This document shows, in pieces, positions 38,427 through 47,675 of a DNA stretch of 64,000 bases. The stretch's first letter is position 1. Each line of letters opens with the position of its first letter. The stretch spans positions 4,419,001 to 4,483,000 of the forward strand of contig NZ_AP014637.1 of the NCBI RefSeq assembly GCF_000829415.1, given 5' to 3'. A program made the translations under genes and the position numbers. The notes under the pieces were generated by a model, which worked only from the letters and a program-made list of their open reading frames with translations, did no database searches and was not told where the DNA came from. The stretch comes from Pseudomonas sp. StFLB209 (GTDB lineage Bacteria; Pseudomonadota; Gammaproteobacteria; Pseudomonadales; Pseudomonadaceae).

Positions 38427-38987
38427 ATGCCCAAGGGGTTGATCGGCAAGGATTACCTGTTACTGGTTGTCGTTGCTGCGGTAATTACAGTGGTTATGCT
38501 GGGCGCCGGTTTTTTGGTCAAGCCAGTGGACTGGGCCGGCTGGGTGCAGGCCACCGGGGTCATCGTGGCGTTGTTGCTGGCAGTGGCGGTGCCGGCCATC
38601 CAGCGCAGCCAGCAGGCGCGTGAAGCGCAGCGGCAATTGCGCGAGCGCGAAGTGGGCTACGCACGGCGCATCCAGTACCTGTGCGGTGAGTTGAGCGAAA
38701 TGCAGGGGCGCATCAGCCTTAATCTGTTGCACCTGCGCGCCAATGACCGGCATCGTCTGAAATTCACCTTGCAGGACTACCTGCACCGGTTGTTCGAGTC
38801 GCATAAGCATGATCTGAATGACGACCGGATCGTGGTCGTCCATGAACTGCGCCAAATCGCCAACGATGTAATCGATGAACTGGACAGCGGTCGCACTGAT
38901 CGGGCGGTGTATACGGTTATTGAACGACGTTTGCAAAAGCTGGCGCAGCGTTGTCAGATCATCGTAGTGATCGCTGAGCGTCTTTGA
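38427..38987 (+). CDS. Hypothetical membrane protein with coiled coil
   Basis: 186 aa. Two hydrophobic segments near the N-terminus (LLLVVVAAVITVVMLGAGFL and WVQATGVIVALLLAVAVPAI), then a cytoplasmic region rich in Gln, Arg and Glu (QRSQQAREAQRQLREREVGY) that looks coiled-coil, and further helices. CAAGGAGTCAGGCA precedes ATG 38427. No known family. Role unknown. Confidence 0.75.
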   Translation: MPKGLIGKDYLLLVVVAAVITVVMLGAGFLVKPVDWAGWVQATGVIVALLLAVAVPAIQRSQQAREAQRQLREREVGYARRIQYLCGELSEMQGRISLNLLHLRANDRHRLKFTLQDYLHRLFESHKHDLNDDRIVVVHELRQIANDVIDELDSGRTDRAVYTVIERRLQKLAQRCQIIVVIAERL

Positions 38988-38996
38988 GCCGCGGCT

Positions 38997-39179
38997 TCAG
39001 CCATTGAGCCTGGGCTTTTCCAATTGTTGGTACAGCGCCTGGGCGGCGGGCAGCGAGGTCAGCGGGCCGCTGACCGCCTCACCGTCGCGCATTAGATACC
39101 AGCACGCCAGCAGCCCTTGCTCGCGCAATTGCGCCGGGACTGCACTGCCTACCACCGACATGATATTGACCTTGTTCAT
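38997..39179 (-). CDS. Small hypothetical protein
   Basis: 60 aa. GGAGGCAGTC directly upstream of ATG 39179. LLACWYLMRDGEAVSGPLTS suggests a small beta fold that resembles the GYF/GWD-type display seen in short regulatory proteins, but no family is recognised. Converges on the membrane-protein gene with a 9-nt gap. Confidence 0.65.
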   Translation of the reverse strand: MNKVNIMSVVGSAVPAQLREQGLLACWYLMRDGEAVSGPLTSLPAAQALYQQLEKPRLNG

Positions 39180-39281
39180 GACTGCCTCCGTAACCGATGC
39201 AGTTCACTTTACTCACGCCCGGTGGCTGACAGAAATCAACGCTTTCGATAGTGGTCATTGATACAACGGCCATAAACGACA

Positions 39282-39304
39282 ACCCCGCCATAAGGGCGGG
39301 GTTG
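39282..39304 (-). terminator. Terminator of PXPV-repeat protein gene
   Basis: AACCCCGCC (39282-39290) pairs with GGCGGGGTT (39296-39304) around ATAAG. It sits 9 nt beyond the stop of the leftward gene, with a T-rich tail on the minus strand. Confidence 0.7.
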
Positions 39305-39312
39305 GGTGAGTC

Positions 39313-39693
39313 TTACCAGCGGCCGCGTGGTGGGCCGTAGTACACCGGCTGTGGCGGTGGACCGTAGTGACGGTAGTAGCCTGGTGGTGGGCCGGGGTAG
39401 CGCTCGACAACTTCATAGACCGGTGCCGGGCGGTAGTAGACCGGTGGCGGTGGTGGTGCGTAATACACGTTGCGTGGCTGCACGTACACGGGCTCACGCT
39501 GGATGTAGACAGGCTCGCGCTCTACATAAACGGTCCGGTCGCGGCTGCCGGCCACGGCGGCGCCCACCACGGCGGCACCGACTATTGCACCCGCTATCGC
39601 CGGACCTCCCCAGCCATGGCCACCGGCATTGGCTTGACCTGCCAGCGCCAGGGCACCTGCAAACAGGGCGATCTTGGAAAAATGACGAATCAT
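39313..39693 (-). CDS. Secreted Tyr/Pro-rich repeat protein (PXPV type)
   Basis: 126 aa. Signal peptide ending GQANA, a glycine zipper (GAIVGAAVVGAAVAG), then short repeats of YVEREPVYIQREPVYVQP type and a Pro/Tyr-rich tail. Such proteins are surface or periplasmic and of unknown function. ATG 39693 follows GAGGAAC and begins the signal peptide; the longer frame upstream is not needed. Low-complexity composition, no catalytic motif. Confidence 0.8.
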   Translation of the reverse strand: MIRHFSKIALFAGALALAGQANAGGHGWGGPAIAGAIVGAAVVGAAVAGSRDRTVYVEREPVYIQREPVYVQPRNVYYAPPPPPVYYRPAPVYEVVERYPGPPPGYYRHYGPPPQPVYYGPPRGRW

Positions 39694-39919
39694 GACGGTT
39701 GTTCCTCGGCTTTCGACCCGTTGTCGCAGGGCACCGTCTTTCAGTGCTGCCACGGGGTTAATACTAAGACAGCGGTTTTGTTCAAACTGCGAAGCCGCTG
39801 GGTAAAGTTTGTGTAAGGTGGAAGCCCTGACGACAGACGGCACTTTTCGAGCATTTGTCTGTCGCAACAAGTTTACGCCTGTTGTCCAGATTTTAGCCAA
39901 TACCGTTCAGGAGATTCGC

Positions 39920-40732
39920 ATGTCCATTACTGCCAGTCGGGACACCGTGTTGTGCATGTCCCTGGCCGCCCGCCCCGGAAACTTCGGCGTGCGCTTTCAC
40001 AACTATCTGTACCGTGAACTGGGCCTGAACTTCTACTACAAGGCTTTTGCCCCCAATGACCTGATCGGCGCCGTCACTGGCATGCGCGCGCTGGGCATTC
40101 GCGGTTGCGGTGTATCGATGCCGTTCAAGGAAGACTGCATTGCCCTGGTCGATGAGCTGGATGCGTCGGCGGCGGCCATTGAGTCGATTAATACCATCGT
40201 CAACACGGACGGCCACCTCAAGGCTTATAACACCGACTACATCGCCGTCGCGCAGTTGCTCGACAGCCACGCCGTGCCGCGTACTGCTTTTGCCTTGCGT
40301 GGCAGTGGCGGGATGGCCAAGGCGGTGGCCTGTGCGATGCGGGATGCCGGCTTTAGCGACGGGGTGATCGTGGCCCGCAACCGGCAGGCTGGCGAGCAGC
40401 TTGCGGCCACCTGCGGATGGCACTGGGTGCCGGAGTTGGGGGCTGAGAGGCCGGCCTTGCTGGTCAATGTCACGCCGCTGGGCATGACAGGCGCCCAGGC
40501 TGATGAGCTGGCGTTCGACCGGGCGGCCATCGAGACGGCCCAAACCCTGTTCGACGTGGTCGCCACCCCGGCCGAAACGCCGCTGATCCAGGCCGGGCGC
40601 CAGCTCGGCAAACAGTTGATCACCGGCGATCAGGTGGCGGCGATCCAGGCGCTGGAGCAGTTCGTGCTGTACACCGGGGTGCGGCCCAGCGATGAGCAAT
40701 ACCAGCGGGCGGCTGCATTTGCCCGTGGCTGA
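39920..40732 (+). CDS. Shikimate dehydrogenase-like protein (SDH-L, HI0607 type)
   Basis: 270 aa, NAD(P)-dependent. It resembles the HI0607 branch rather than canonical AroE: LCMSLAARPGNFGVRFHNYL at the start, GIRGCGVSMPFKE with the catalytic Lys, NTIVNTDGHLKAYNTDY, GSGGMAKAVA (cofactor) and FVLYTGVRPSD. CAGGAGATTCGC precedes ATG 39920. In known SDH-L enzymes activity with shikimate is low, so the physiological substrate is open. AroE proper should be elsewhere in the genome. Confidence 0.85.
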   Translation: MSITASRDTVLCMSLAARPGNFGVRFHNYLYRELGLNFYYKAFAPNDLIGAVTGMRALGIRGCGVSMPFKEDCIALVDELDASAAAIESINTIVNTDGHLKAYNTDYIAVAQLLDSHAVPRTAFALRGSGGMAKAVACAMRDAGFSDGVIVARNRQAGEQLAATCGWHWVPELGAERPALLVNVTPLGMTGAQADELAFDRAAIETAQTLFDVVATPAETPLIQAGRQLGKQLITGDQVAAIQALEQFVLYTGVRPSDEQYQRAAAFARG

Positions 40733-41383
40733 TCAGCCTTCCAGTTGCGCCAGCCGCGCTTCCAGCGCGGCGATACGCGCTTCGAGTTCATCGAGCCGGT
40801 CGCTGGAGGCCGAAGCGCTGCGTTCTGGCGCCTGCTGGCGGCTGTCGAGCAGGGCTTGCAGGTCGGCTTCGCTGCCCAGTTTGTGCATGTAGCGATCTTC
40901 ACGCTGACCGCCCTGACGCGGCAGCAGTGACACCAGGCCGCGGGCTATCAAGCGTTCGAGCTGGTGCTGCACTTGCTCGGCGTCTTCGAAGTCGTGCATG
41001 CGGTTGCTGCGGGTCAACAGTTCATTGACGGTCTGCGGGCCGCGCAGCAGTAACAGGCCGGTGAGGATCAATTGCGCCGGGACCAGTTCCAGATGTCTGT
41101 CGAGCTTGTGCTCCCAACGGTCGGCGCGACTGCCCATCACCAGCTTGGCCAGTCCCAGGTTTTCCAGGCTGCGCAGGCTCTGGCCGATCTGGCCCTGAGT
41201 GAGGTTCATTATCGGCTCGCGGCTGGTTTTCTGGTTGCAGGCCAGCATCAAGGCATTGAGGGTCAGGGGATAGCTTTCCGGGCTGGTGGCCTGTTTTTCA
41301 ATCAGGCTGCCGAGAATCCGGGCCTGCGTGGCATCGAGCAGCAGGGTTGAGGATTCATTGCTGGATTCGGGGGTGTCGGTCAT
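40733..41383 (-). CDS. yceH: YceH family protein (UPF0502)
   Basis: 216 aa. Two tandem winged-helix domains ([20 protein letters not shown] and [20 protein letters not shown]) and a C-terminal coiled coil ([20 protein letters not shown]). ATG 41383 is chosen because GGGAGCACACC precedes it. The stop abuts the stop of the converging shikimate dehydrogenase-like gene. DNA-binding role suspected by fold; function unknown. Confidence 0.9.
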   Translation of the reverse strand: MTDTPESSNESSTLLLDATQARILGSLIEKQATSPESYPLTLNALMLACNQKTSREPIMNLTQGQIGQSLRSLENLGLAKLVMGSRADRWEHKLDRHLELVPAQLILTGLLLLRGPQTVNELLTRSNRMHDFEDAEQVQHQLERLIARGLVSLLPRQGGQREDRYMHKLGSEADLQALLDSRQQAPERSASASSDRLDELEARIAALEARLAQLEG

Positions 41384-41449
41384 GGTGTGCTCCCTGGACA
41401 ATGGCAGGCGGCCAGCCTAGGGCTTGTCAGGCACAATTGCCAGTGGGTA

Positions 41450-41682
41450 GGGACTGTTACCGTTTCATCACAACCGCGCCGAGGTCTGTTTTGTCGGCCT
41501 GTGTAGGCTTCACCTGTTGGAATACGTGCGACAAAACAGCCACGGCCCTGCGGGTTGCGCCCCAAATCGCGCCATGCGTCGTCGAAGGACTTGAAAAGGG
41601 AGCGACCATTTCCTGCGTCCTTCGCCTCGCCTGACACGATTTGGCACTGCAACGCGGCCTGCGCTGAAACGGCAACAGCCCC
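41450..41682. mobile_element. MITE copy 1 (TA-flanked, inverted ends)
   Basis: 233 bp non-autonomous element, inverted relative to copy 2 at 47923-48170. The right end reads TGAAACGGCAACAGCCCC and the left end GGGACTGTTACCGTTTCA, imperfect versions of the 18-bp ends of copy 2. TA stands on both sides (41448-41449, 41683-41684). The body is nearly the same as copy 2 except for a 16-bp length difference near the middle. It fills most of the 447-nt gap between yceH and the MFS gene. Confidence 0.85.
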
Positions 41683-41830
41683 TAGCGAAAAACCCGCAAC
41701 AACTGGCCAGCCCCGGCTGTCTATAATTGCCGCGCCTTTGTGAATTGCCGCATCTTTGTGTCAGAGGCTCTTCGGCCTCTGTTTCACCCGACGTTCCGCA
41801 TGCGGGGCGTATCGTTGTTGGAGTGTTCTG

Positions 41831-42985
41831 ATGTTAGCTGTCTATCTGTTGTCTGCCGCCGGCTTCACGGTGGTGACCACGGAGTTCGTGATTGTCGGTT
41901 TGTTGCCTGCCATGGCCCGCGATTTGGGCGTTTCTATTTCTCAAGCCGGCCTGCTGGTGACCCTGTTCGCGTTTACCGTGGCAGCCCTTGGGCCATTTCT
42001 GACCGCCTGGTTTGCGCGCTTCGAGCGGCGCCGGCTGTTTATCGGGGTGCTGGTGCTGTTCGGCCTGTCCAATGCATTGGCCGCCGTGGCGCCCAATTAT
42101 GGCGTGATGGCGCTGGCGCGACTGCTGCCGGCGCTGGCCCTGCCAGTGTTCTGGTCACTGGCCAGCGAGACCGTGGTCAATCTTGCCGGCCCGGAACACG
42201 CGGGCAGGGCGGTGGCGCGTTTCGGGGTCGGGATCATCCTGGCGATGGTGTTCGGCATTCCGGTCGGCACCCTGATCAGCGATGCATTCGGCTGGCGTGT
42301 GGCGTTTGCCGCAGTCGCCGCTCTGGCGCTGCTCAAAGCGTTGCTTTTGCTCATCTGGTTACCGACCAGTCGCCCCAATCACGCCGTGTCGATGCGCGAG
42401 CAACTGGGCATTCTGCGCAGCCCGTTGATGCTGGGCCATGTGCTGCTCTCGGTGTTGGTGTTCAGCGGCATGTTCACCGCCTACACCTACCTGGCCGACA
42501 TGCTTGAGCGTCTGGCAGGTTTCGACGGTACGGTGGTGGGCTGGTGTCTGATGGGCTTTGGCGCAGTGGGCCTGATTGGCAATGCACTGGGCGGGCGTAT
42601 GGTTGATCGTCACCCGTTAGTGGCCAGCCTGACGTTCTGTACCTTGCTCAGCGTCGGCATGCTCGCAGTGGTGCCCAGCGTGGGTTCGATTGCCGCGCTG
42701 ATGGCGGCCCTGATCGTCTGGGGCATCAATCAGGCGGCGCTGTTTCTGGTCTGCCATGTGCGCTTGATGAAGGCCGCGCCCCAGGCACCGGCCTTCGCCG
42801 CGTCGCTGAACGTGGCGGGCGGTAACCTGGGTATCGGCCTGGGGGCAATGATCGGTGGACGGGTGATCGACAGCCTGGGGCTGACCTATCTCGGCGTGGC
42901 CGCTGCCGCCATCGTCGGCCTGGCGATCCTGCTGGCCCTGGCGATGCTCAGGTTCGACCCGCTGCCGGCCTCGATCAGTCGCTGA
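41831..42985 (+). CDS. MFS transporter, DHA1 efflux type
   Basis: 384 aa, 12 hydrophobic segments. FTVVTTEFVIVGLLPAMARD in TM1 is typical of the AraJ/NepI-like drug and sugar efflux group, and ARFERRRLF is the loop 2-3 motif. Start at ATG 41831 (GGAG 7 nt upstream); the longer upstream frame lacks a ribosome site. Substrate unknown. The 3' end overlaps the 3' end of nhaR by 11 nt on the opposite strand. Confidence 0.85.
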   Translation: MLAVYLLSAAGFTVVTTEFVIVGLLPAMARDLGVSISQAGLLVTLFAFTVAALGPFLTAWFARFERRRLFIGVLVLFGLSNALAAVAPNYGVMALARLLPALALPVFWSLASETVVNLAGPEHAGRAVARFGVGIILAMVFGIPVGTLISDAFGWRVAFAAVAALALLKALLLLIWLPTSRPNHAVSMREQLGILRSPLMLGHVLLSVLVFSGMFTAYTYLADMLERLAGFDGTVVGWCLMGFGAVGLIGNALGGRMVDRHPLVASLTFCTLLSVGMLAVVPSVGSIAALMAALIVWGINQAALFLVCHVRLMKAAPQAPAFAASLNVAGGNLGIGLGAMIGGRVIDSLGLTYLGVAAAAIVGLAILLALAMLRFDPLPASISR

Positions 42986-43871
42986 ACAGCTTGCTGCGTG
43001 CGCCCTCGGTGATGGCCACCACGCCTGGGTGGCGGACCTTGCGCTCGACGGTAATGGCGTAGAACGACTCGGTCACCGCTTCGGTCTGGCCAATCAGGCG
43101 TACGCCATATTGTTCCTGGACCTCGTGGGCAATTACGCTGGGGGCGACGAATACACCGCTGCCGGAGCGCCCGAAGGCCTTCATCAAGGCACTGTCGTCA
43201 AATTCACCGATGATCTGCGGGCGGATTTTCTGCTCGGCAAACCAGCGCATCAGCCTGGCGCGTACCACGGTGTCTTGACCTGGAATCAGCAGTGGAGCGC
43301 CGTCCAGTGCCTGCGGAAACTCCATGGTCAGACGCTGCGCCACCTCTTCAGTGGCAAAAAAGCTGACCCCGCATTCGCCCAGTTTCTGACTGTAGCCACG
43401 GATATCCAAATGCGGCGGCATCGGGCTGTCAGACACCACCATGTCCAGGCGCTGGATGGCCAGGTCGGCGAGCAGGCGTTCGAGTTTGTCTTCGCGACAG
43501 GTGATACGGATTGGCTCGTTGAGCTCCATGGTCGGGGCGATCAGGCGATAGACAATCGACTTGGGCACCACGTCGGCCACGCCGATCCTGAACAGCGTGT
43601 GCTGTTCACCGGGCTGTGAGCGCAGCACGCTTTCCAGTTCGTTTCCGAGCTGGAACATCTGCTCGGCGTAGGGTAAGGCCAGCCGGCCTGCCTCGGTCAG
43701 TTCCAGTTGCCGGCCGACACGCTGGAACAGATCCACGCCCAGGCTGTCTTCCAACAGGCTGATTTGCCCGCTGATGGTTTGTGCGGTGAGGTTCAATTGC
43801 TCACAGGCACGCACGATGCTACCGGTACGGGCCACCACCCAGAAATAGTGCAGTTGTCGATAATTGAGCAT
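42975..43871 (-). CDS. nhaR: LysR-family activator NhaR
   Basis: 298 aa. N-terminal helix-turn-helix MLNYRQLHYFWVVARTGSIV then LNLTAQTISGQISLLEDSLG, and a LysR substrate-binding domain. The wording of the N-terminus and the middle segment (DVVPKSIVYRLIAP) matches NhaR, which senses sodium and activates nhaA or other genes. No nhaA lies nearby, so its target here is unclear. Confidence 0.85.
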   Translation of the reverse strand: MLNYRQLHYFWVVARTGSIVRACEQLNLTAQTISGQISLLEDSLGVDLFQRVGRQLELTEAGRLALPYAEQMFQLGNELESVLRSQPGEQHTLFRIGVADVVPKSIVYRLIAPTMELNEPIRITCREDKLERLLADLAIQRLDMVVSDSPMPPHLDIRGYSQKLGECGVSFFATEEVAQRLTMEFPQALDGAPLLIPGQDTVVRARLMRWFAEQKIRPQIIGEFDDSALMKAFGRSGSGVFVAPSVIAHEVQEQYGVRLIGQTEAVTESFYAITVERKVRHPGVVAITEGARSKLFSD

Positions 43872-44004
43872 AGCGATCGCATAGTTCGTAAAAACCGAAG
43901 TATATACCTTGTAAATACGAATTTTCCGGATGTTTCAGAGTCATTAGAATGCTTCCCAACGCCGGGCACATTTGAAGTTGCCGGCATCGCTCATTGAGGG
44001 AATC

Positions 44005-44247
44005 ATGAAAAGCGCTATGTATGCTGCACTCTTGACCTGTTCGCTGGTTGTCATCAGTGGTTGTGATCAGGTTGAATCATCCGGCAAGCAATTGCTCGAT
44101 ACTGCGGCCAACTCGGCCAAGCAAGCCATCGACGACACTCACAAGGCGGCCACCAAGGCGCTGGAAGAGGCCAAGGACGAATTGTCAGTGATAGAGCCAG
44201 CGCCCAAGCCCAAGGCTGAAAGCGAAAAAAACGGCCAGGAAATCTGA
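44005..44247 (+). CDS. Small lipoprotein with amphipathic helix
   Basis: 80 aa. Lipobox VISGC (Cys20), then a long Lys/Ala/Glu helix (LLDTAANSAKQAIDDTHKAA, TKALEEAKDEL) like LEA-type or apolipoprotein repeats, and a charged tail. GAGGG 5 nt before ATG 44005. Divergent from nhaR, 33 nt before terC. Function unknown; envelope role likely. Confidence 0.75.
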   Translation: MKSAMYAALLTCSLVVISGCDQVESSGKQLLDTAANSAKQAIDDTHKAATKALEEAKDELSVIEPAPKPKAESEKNGQEI

Positions 44248-44280
44248 TCTCATTAACTCTCGTATAAGCAGGGCATGACT

Positions 44281-45030
44281 ATGGAATACCTGTTGGAACT
44301 TGCGACCAGCCCGGCGGCCTGGATCGCATTGGCAACGCTGGTGGTGATGGAAGTCGTGCTGGGTATCGATAACCTGATCTTTATTTCGATTCTGACCAAC
44401 AAGTTGCCCGAGCATCAGCGCGAGAAGGCGCGCCGTCTGGGTATCGGCATGGCGTTGATCATGCGTCTGGGCCTGCTCGGTACGGTGGCCTGGATCGTGC
44501 AGTTGACCGAGCCGGTCATCGAGGTGCTGGGTCAGGCGTTCTCCTGGAAAGACATGATCCTGATTGCCGGTGGTCTGTTCCTGGTCTGGAAGGCGACCAC
44601 GGAAATCCACCACAGCATGGACCATGCCGAGGAGAAAGAGGCGACTGTTGGCGGTAAGGTAGCGTTGAGCATGGGCGCGGCCATTGCGCAGATCCTGTTG
44701 CTCGACCTGGTGTTCTCCATCGACAGTATCATTACTGCGGTGGGCATGACCGAACACCTGCCGATCATGATCATTGCGGTAGTGACTGCGGTGGTGGTGA
44801 TGCTGGTCGCTGCTGAACCGCTGGCCAAGTTCATCAACGATAACCCGACGGTGGTGATGCTGGCCCTGGGCTTCCTGATCATGATCGGTATGACCCTGAT
44901 CGCCGAAGGCTTCGGTGCCCACGTACCGAAAGGCTACGTGTACGCCGCCATGACCTTCTCGGCGCTGATCGAGATGCTGAACATGATGGCCCGTCGCGCC
45001 AAGCGCAAGAAAGCCGCTGCTGCCCAGTAA
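44281..45030 (+). CDS. TerC family membrane protein
   Basis: 249 aa with about seven membrane segments. [18 protein letters not shown] and [17 protein letters not shown] are the two acidic repeat motifs of the TerC family, linked to metal (manganese) export or tellurite response. I take ATG 44281 ([11 protein letters not shown]) because CAGG is 8 nt upstream; ATG 44275 is the alternative. Followed by a strong terminator. Confidence 0.9.
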   Translation: MEYLLELATSPAAWIALATLVVMEVVLGIDNLIFISILTNKLPEHQREKARRLGIGMALIMRLGLLGTVAWIVQLTEPVIEVLGQAFSWKDMILIAGGLFLVWKATTEIHHSMDHAEEKEATVGGKVALSMGAAIAQILLLDLVFSIDSIITAVGMTEHLPIMIIAVVTAVVVMLVAAEPLAKFINDNPTVVMLALGFLIMIGMTLIAEGFGAHVPKGYVYAAMTFSALIEMLNMMARRAKRKKAAAAQ

Positions 45031-45043
45031 CGGCGCTGCGGAT

Positions 45044-45088
45044 AAAGCCAACGGCCGATCCCTGTGAGGGGATCGGCCGTTGGCTTTT
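45044..45088 (+). terminator. Strong rho-independent terminator after terC
   Basis: A 19-bp perfect stem: 45044-45062 (AAAGCCAACGGCCGATCCC) pairs with 45069-45087 around TGTGAG, ending in TTTT. Confidence 0.92.
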
Positions 45089-45125
45089 GTGGCTTGGCAA
45101 TGGCGGATGCAGCAGTGGCCGGGAC

Positions 45126-45317
45126 TCAGTGTGCGGCGGCAGGGTGGCTCTTGTGCTTGGCAAGAGGCTGTGACGGCAGGGCGGCCGGTCGGACTTGAGG
45201 TGGCTGGCGTAGCGGCTGATGATGGCGGCGGGCGATGCGCATGACGCCCCACAGCATGGCGCATGCAACGGCCAGCCAGGCGGCGATCAGCATCACGATG
45301 GTCATTTCCGGGCTCAT
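45126..45317 (-). CDS. Small membrane protein
   Basis: 63 aa. One N-terminal transmembrane helix (MTIVMLIAAWLAVACAMLWG), then a basic His/Pro-rich tail (IARRHHQPLRQPPQ). GGAGGCACACC precedes ATG 45317. Not recognised. Might be an accessory subunit, but nothing nearby supports that. Confidence 0.65.
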   Translation of the reverse strand: MSPEMTIVMLIAAWLAVACAMLWGVMRIARRHHQPLRQPPQVRPAALPSQPLAKHKSHPAAAH

Positions 45318-45534
45318 GGTGTGCCTCCACGTATTCTCTAGTGCTCTCTAGATAACCGACAGTCTAGTCCGGGAAGTGTTGCGCCAAATTGACCAATGGC
45401 GTTGTGCTTCGACCGTTTTGATCTATTGACAGCCGCAGACTGCGCCACCGGGCTATACCGACGCAGGGCAGGGCTCTATGATCGGCGTTCCCGTCAGGTC
45501 AGCGGTTGCCTGGCGTTCGAAAAAGTGAGGGAAC

Positions 45535-46242
45535 ATGCTGTCGGTATCTTTTCCATTGCGGTCGGCCAAGGGCGTGCTGGCCGTGCTCATGCTGTCGCTG
45601 CTGGCTGGCTGTGGCACTTCAGCGCATCGTCTGGCGGCCATACCGCCGGACCCACAAGGCTTGCCCGATCGGGTGGAACTCAAGGCCGTGCCCGTGTTTC
45701 GTGGCAATGCCTACCAGAGCGGGCCGGGTGCGCTGGCCAGCATGTTGGCCAATCATAAGGTTGGTACGACGCCGGGGTTGCTGGAAAAGAATCTGCAACT
45801 GCCGGGCGCCGAGGCGCAACTTGAACAGAACCTGCAGCGGGTCGCTCGCGAGTACGGATTTGTGGTCTACCCGCTGGACCAGAACTTTCGCGCGTTAATG
45901 ACTCAGGTCGCGGCGGGCTATCCGGTGCTGGTGCGCTTTAGCGAGGGCGCGGTGCTGTGGAAGGAGCCGCGCTATGCCGTGCTCAAAGGCTACGACCGTT
46001 ACCGCGACGTGGTGATTCTCCAGGCGGGCATGAACCCGCGCCAGACCATGAGCTTCAGCAGCTTTACTTCCGCCTGGGCAGATGCCGGCCACTGGGCGGT
46101 GTTGGTGCAGGGCGCACGGCAACTGCCAGCCAAGGTCGATCAGCAGCGCTGGTTACAAGCCGCTGATGAGTTATCCCGAGCGGGCCAGGAGCAGGCCGCC
46201 GGTGAGGCGCGCAAGGCGCTGACCCGCCAGGCAGGGCAGTAA
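45535..46242 (+). CDS. C39-fold lipoprotein lacking catalytic residues (PA2778-like)
   Basis: 235 aa. Lipobox LLAGC (Cys26), then a C39-type cysteine-peptidase fold of the PA2778 family: LPDRVELKAVPVF, AAGYPVLVRF, YAVLKGYDRYRDVVILQAG, MSFSSFTSAWADAGHWAVLV and a short TPR-like C-terminus. In active members the core is QCGPAAL and HYAVVVGYD. Here it reads QSGPGAL (Ser62 for Cys) and PRYAVLKGYD (Arg146 for His), so it is probably not a peptidase but may bind peptides. The frame is intact. Confidence 0.8.
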   Translation: MLSVSFPLRSAKGVLAVLMLSLLAGCGTSAHRLAAIPPDPQGLPDRVELKAVPVFRGNAYQSGPGALASMLANHKVGTTPGLLEKNLQLPGAEAQLEQNLQRVAREYGFVVYPLDQNFRALMTQVAAGYPVLVRFSEGAVLWKEPRYAVLKGYDRYRDVVILQAGMNPRQTMSFSSFTSAWADAGHWAVLVQGARQLPAKVDQQRWLQAADELSRAGQEQAAGEARKALTRQAGQ

Positions 46243-46274
46243 CTGCCGCACGTGGGCGGGTCAACTTGGGCGGG

Positions 46275-47558
46275 TCAAAAGCCGAGCTTGTCGCGCAGGC
46301 TGTAATACCAGGCGCCGAGTGCCGTCAACGGGGTGCGCAGCATCTGGCCGCCGGGGAAGGGGTAGTGCGGCAGGCCGGCAAACGCATCGAAGCGTTCGGC
46401 CTGCCCGCGCAGGGCTTCAGCCAGCACCTTGCCGGCCAGATGGGTATAGGTCACGCCATGGCCGCTGCAACCCTGGGAGTAATAGATGTTGTCGCCCAGC
46501 CGACCGACCTGCGGCAGGCGCGACAGGGTCAGAAGGAAGTTGCCGGTCCAGGCGTAATCGATCTTCACGTCTTTGAGCTGCGGGAATACCTTGAGCATTT
46601 TGGGCCGGATAATGGCTTCGATGTTGGCCGGGTCGCGCGCGCCGTAGACTACGCCGCCACCAAAAATCAGACGTTTGTCGGCGCTCAGGCGGTAGTAGTC
46701 GAGCAGGTAATTGCAGTCCTCGACGCAGTAGTCATCGGGCAGCAGCGAACGGGCCAGCTCTTCATTCAATGGTTCGGTGGTGATCACCTGAGTGCCGCAC
46801 GGCATGGACTTGGCGGCCAGCTCCGGCACCAGGTTGCCCAGGTAGGCATTACCGGCAACGATGACGAACTTGGCTCGCATCCGGCCCTGAGCGGTGTGCA
46901 CGACCGGGTTGGCGCCGCGCTCAATGCGGGTGGCCGCTGATTGTTCATGGATTACCCCGCCCAATGCCAGCACTGCAGCGGCTTCGCCCAGCGCCAGGTT
47001 CAATGGGTGAATATGCCCGCCGCTCATGTCCAGCATGCCGCCGACATACTGGTCGCAGGCCACGACCTGGCGCATGCGCGATGCATCCAGCAGTTCAAGC
47101 TGGTTATGCCCGTAGCGTTCCCAGAGACGCTTTTGCGCTTCCAGATGGCCCATCTGCCGTGGGTTCAGTGCGGCGAACACGCCGCCGTCTTTGAGGTCGC
47201 AGTCGATGCCGTAGCGTGCCACCCGATCACGAATGATTCGTGCCCCCTCGAAGGCCATGTCCCCCAATAGCCGCGCCTGGTCGGCCGGCATGCTGCGTTC
47301 GATCACGTCGATGTCGCGGCTATAGCTGTTGACGATCTGGCCACCGTTGCGCCCTGAAGCGCCGAAGCCGACCCTGGCGGCTTCCAGTACCGTGACCTTG
47401 AAGCCGTGCTCCAGCAGGAACAACGCACTGGAAAGTCCGGTATAGCCGGCGCCAATGATGCATACATCGGTCTGCACCTCGCCTTGCAGGGCGGCATGTG
47501 CAGGCGCAGGATTGGCTGAAGCGGCATAAAACGACTGAGGGTAAGTGATGTTCGCCAT
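46275..47558 (-). CDS. FAD-dependent amine/amino-acid oxidoreductase (PuuB/OrdL type)
   Basis: 427 aa, DAO family. The FAD dinucleotide motif is VCIIGAGYTGLSSALFLLEH, followed by VGFGASGRNGGQIV; the C-terminus has SQGCSGHGVTYTHLAGK. Such enzymes oxidise gamma-glutamylputrescine or similar amines. ATG 47558 (MANITYPQSFY) is taken; longer frames reach into the tRNA promoter area. No polyamine genes lie next to it, so the substrate is uncertain. Confidence 0.87.
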   Translation of the reverse strand: MANITYPQSFYAASANPAPAHAALQGEVQTDVCIIGAGYTGLSSALFLLEHGFKVTVLEAARVGFGASGRNGGQIVNSYSRDIDVIERSMPADQARLLGDMAFEGARIIRDRVARYGIDCDLKDGGVFAALNPRQMGHLEAQKRLWERYGHNQLELLDASRMRQVVACDQYVGGMLDMSGGHIHPLNLALGEAAAVLALGGVIHEQSAATRIERGANPVVHTAQGRMRAKFVIVAGNAYLGNLVPELAAKSMPCGTQVITTEPLNEELARSLLPDDYCVEDCNYLLDYYRLSADKRLIFGGGVVYGARDPANIEAIIRPKMLKVFPQLKDVKIDYAWTGNFLLTLSRLPQVGRLGDNIYYSQGCSGHGVTYTHLAGKVLAEALRGQAERFDAFAGLPHYPFPGGQMLRTPLTALGAWYYSLRDKLGF

Positions 47559-47675
47559 TCGAGGGTTCCGTTTAAAATTATTGACGAATGAGCTGATCCT
47601 ACCCGAGATTTTTGACACGCAACACCGGTTGCCCATAAAAAGTTTTCGATTTCAGTACGTTAGCGAAAAAAACCG

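Noticed and set aside
41450..41682. Protein-like frames inside the MITE copies (also 47923-48170)
   Set aside because: The two copies share reading frames only because they share DNA. The frames are not bounded by ribosome sites and run into the flanks.
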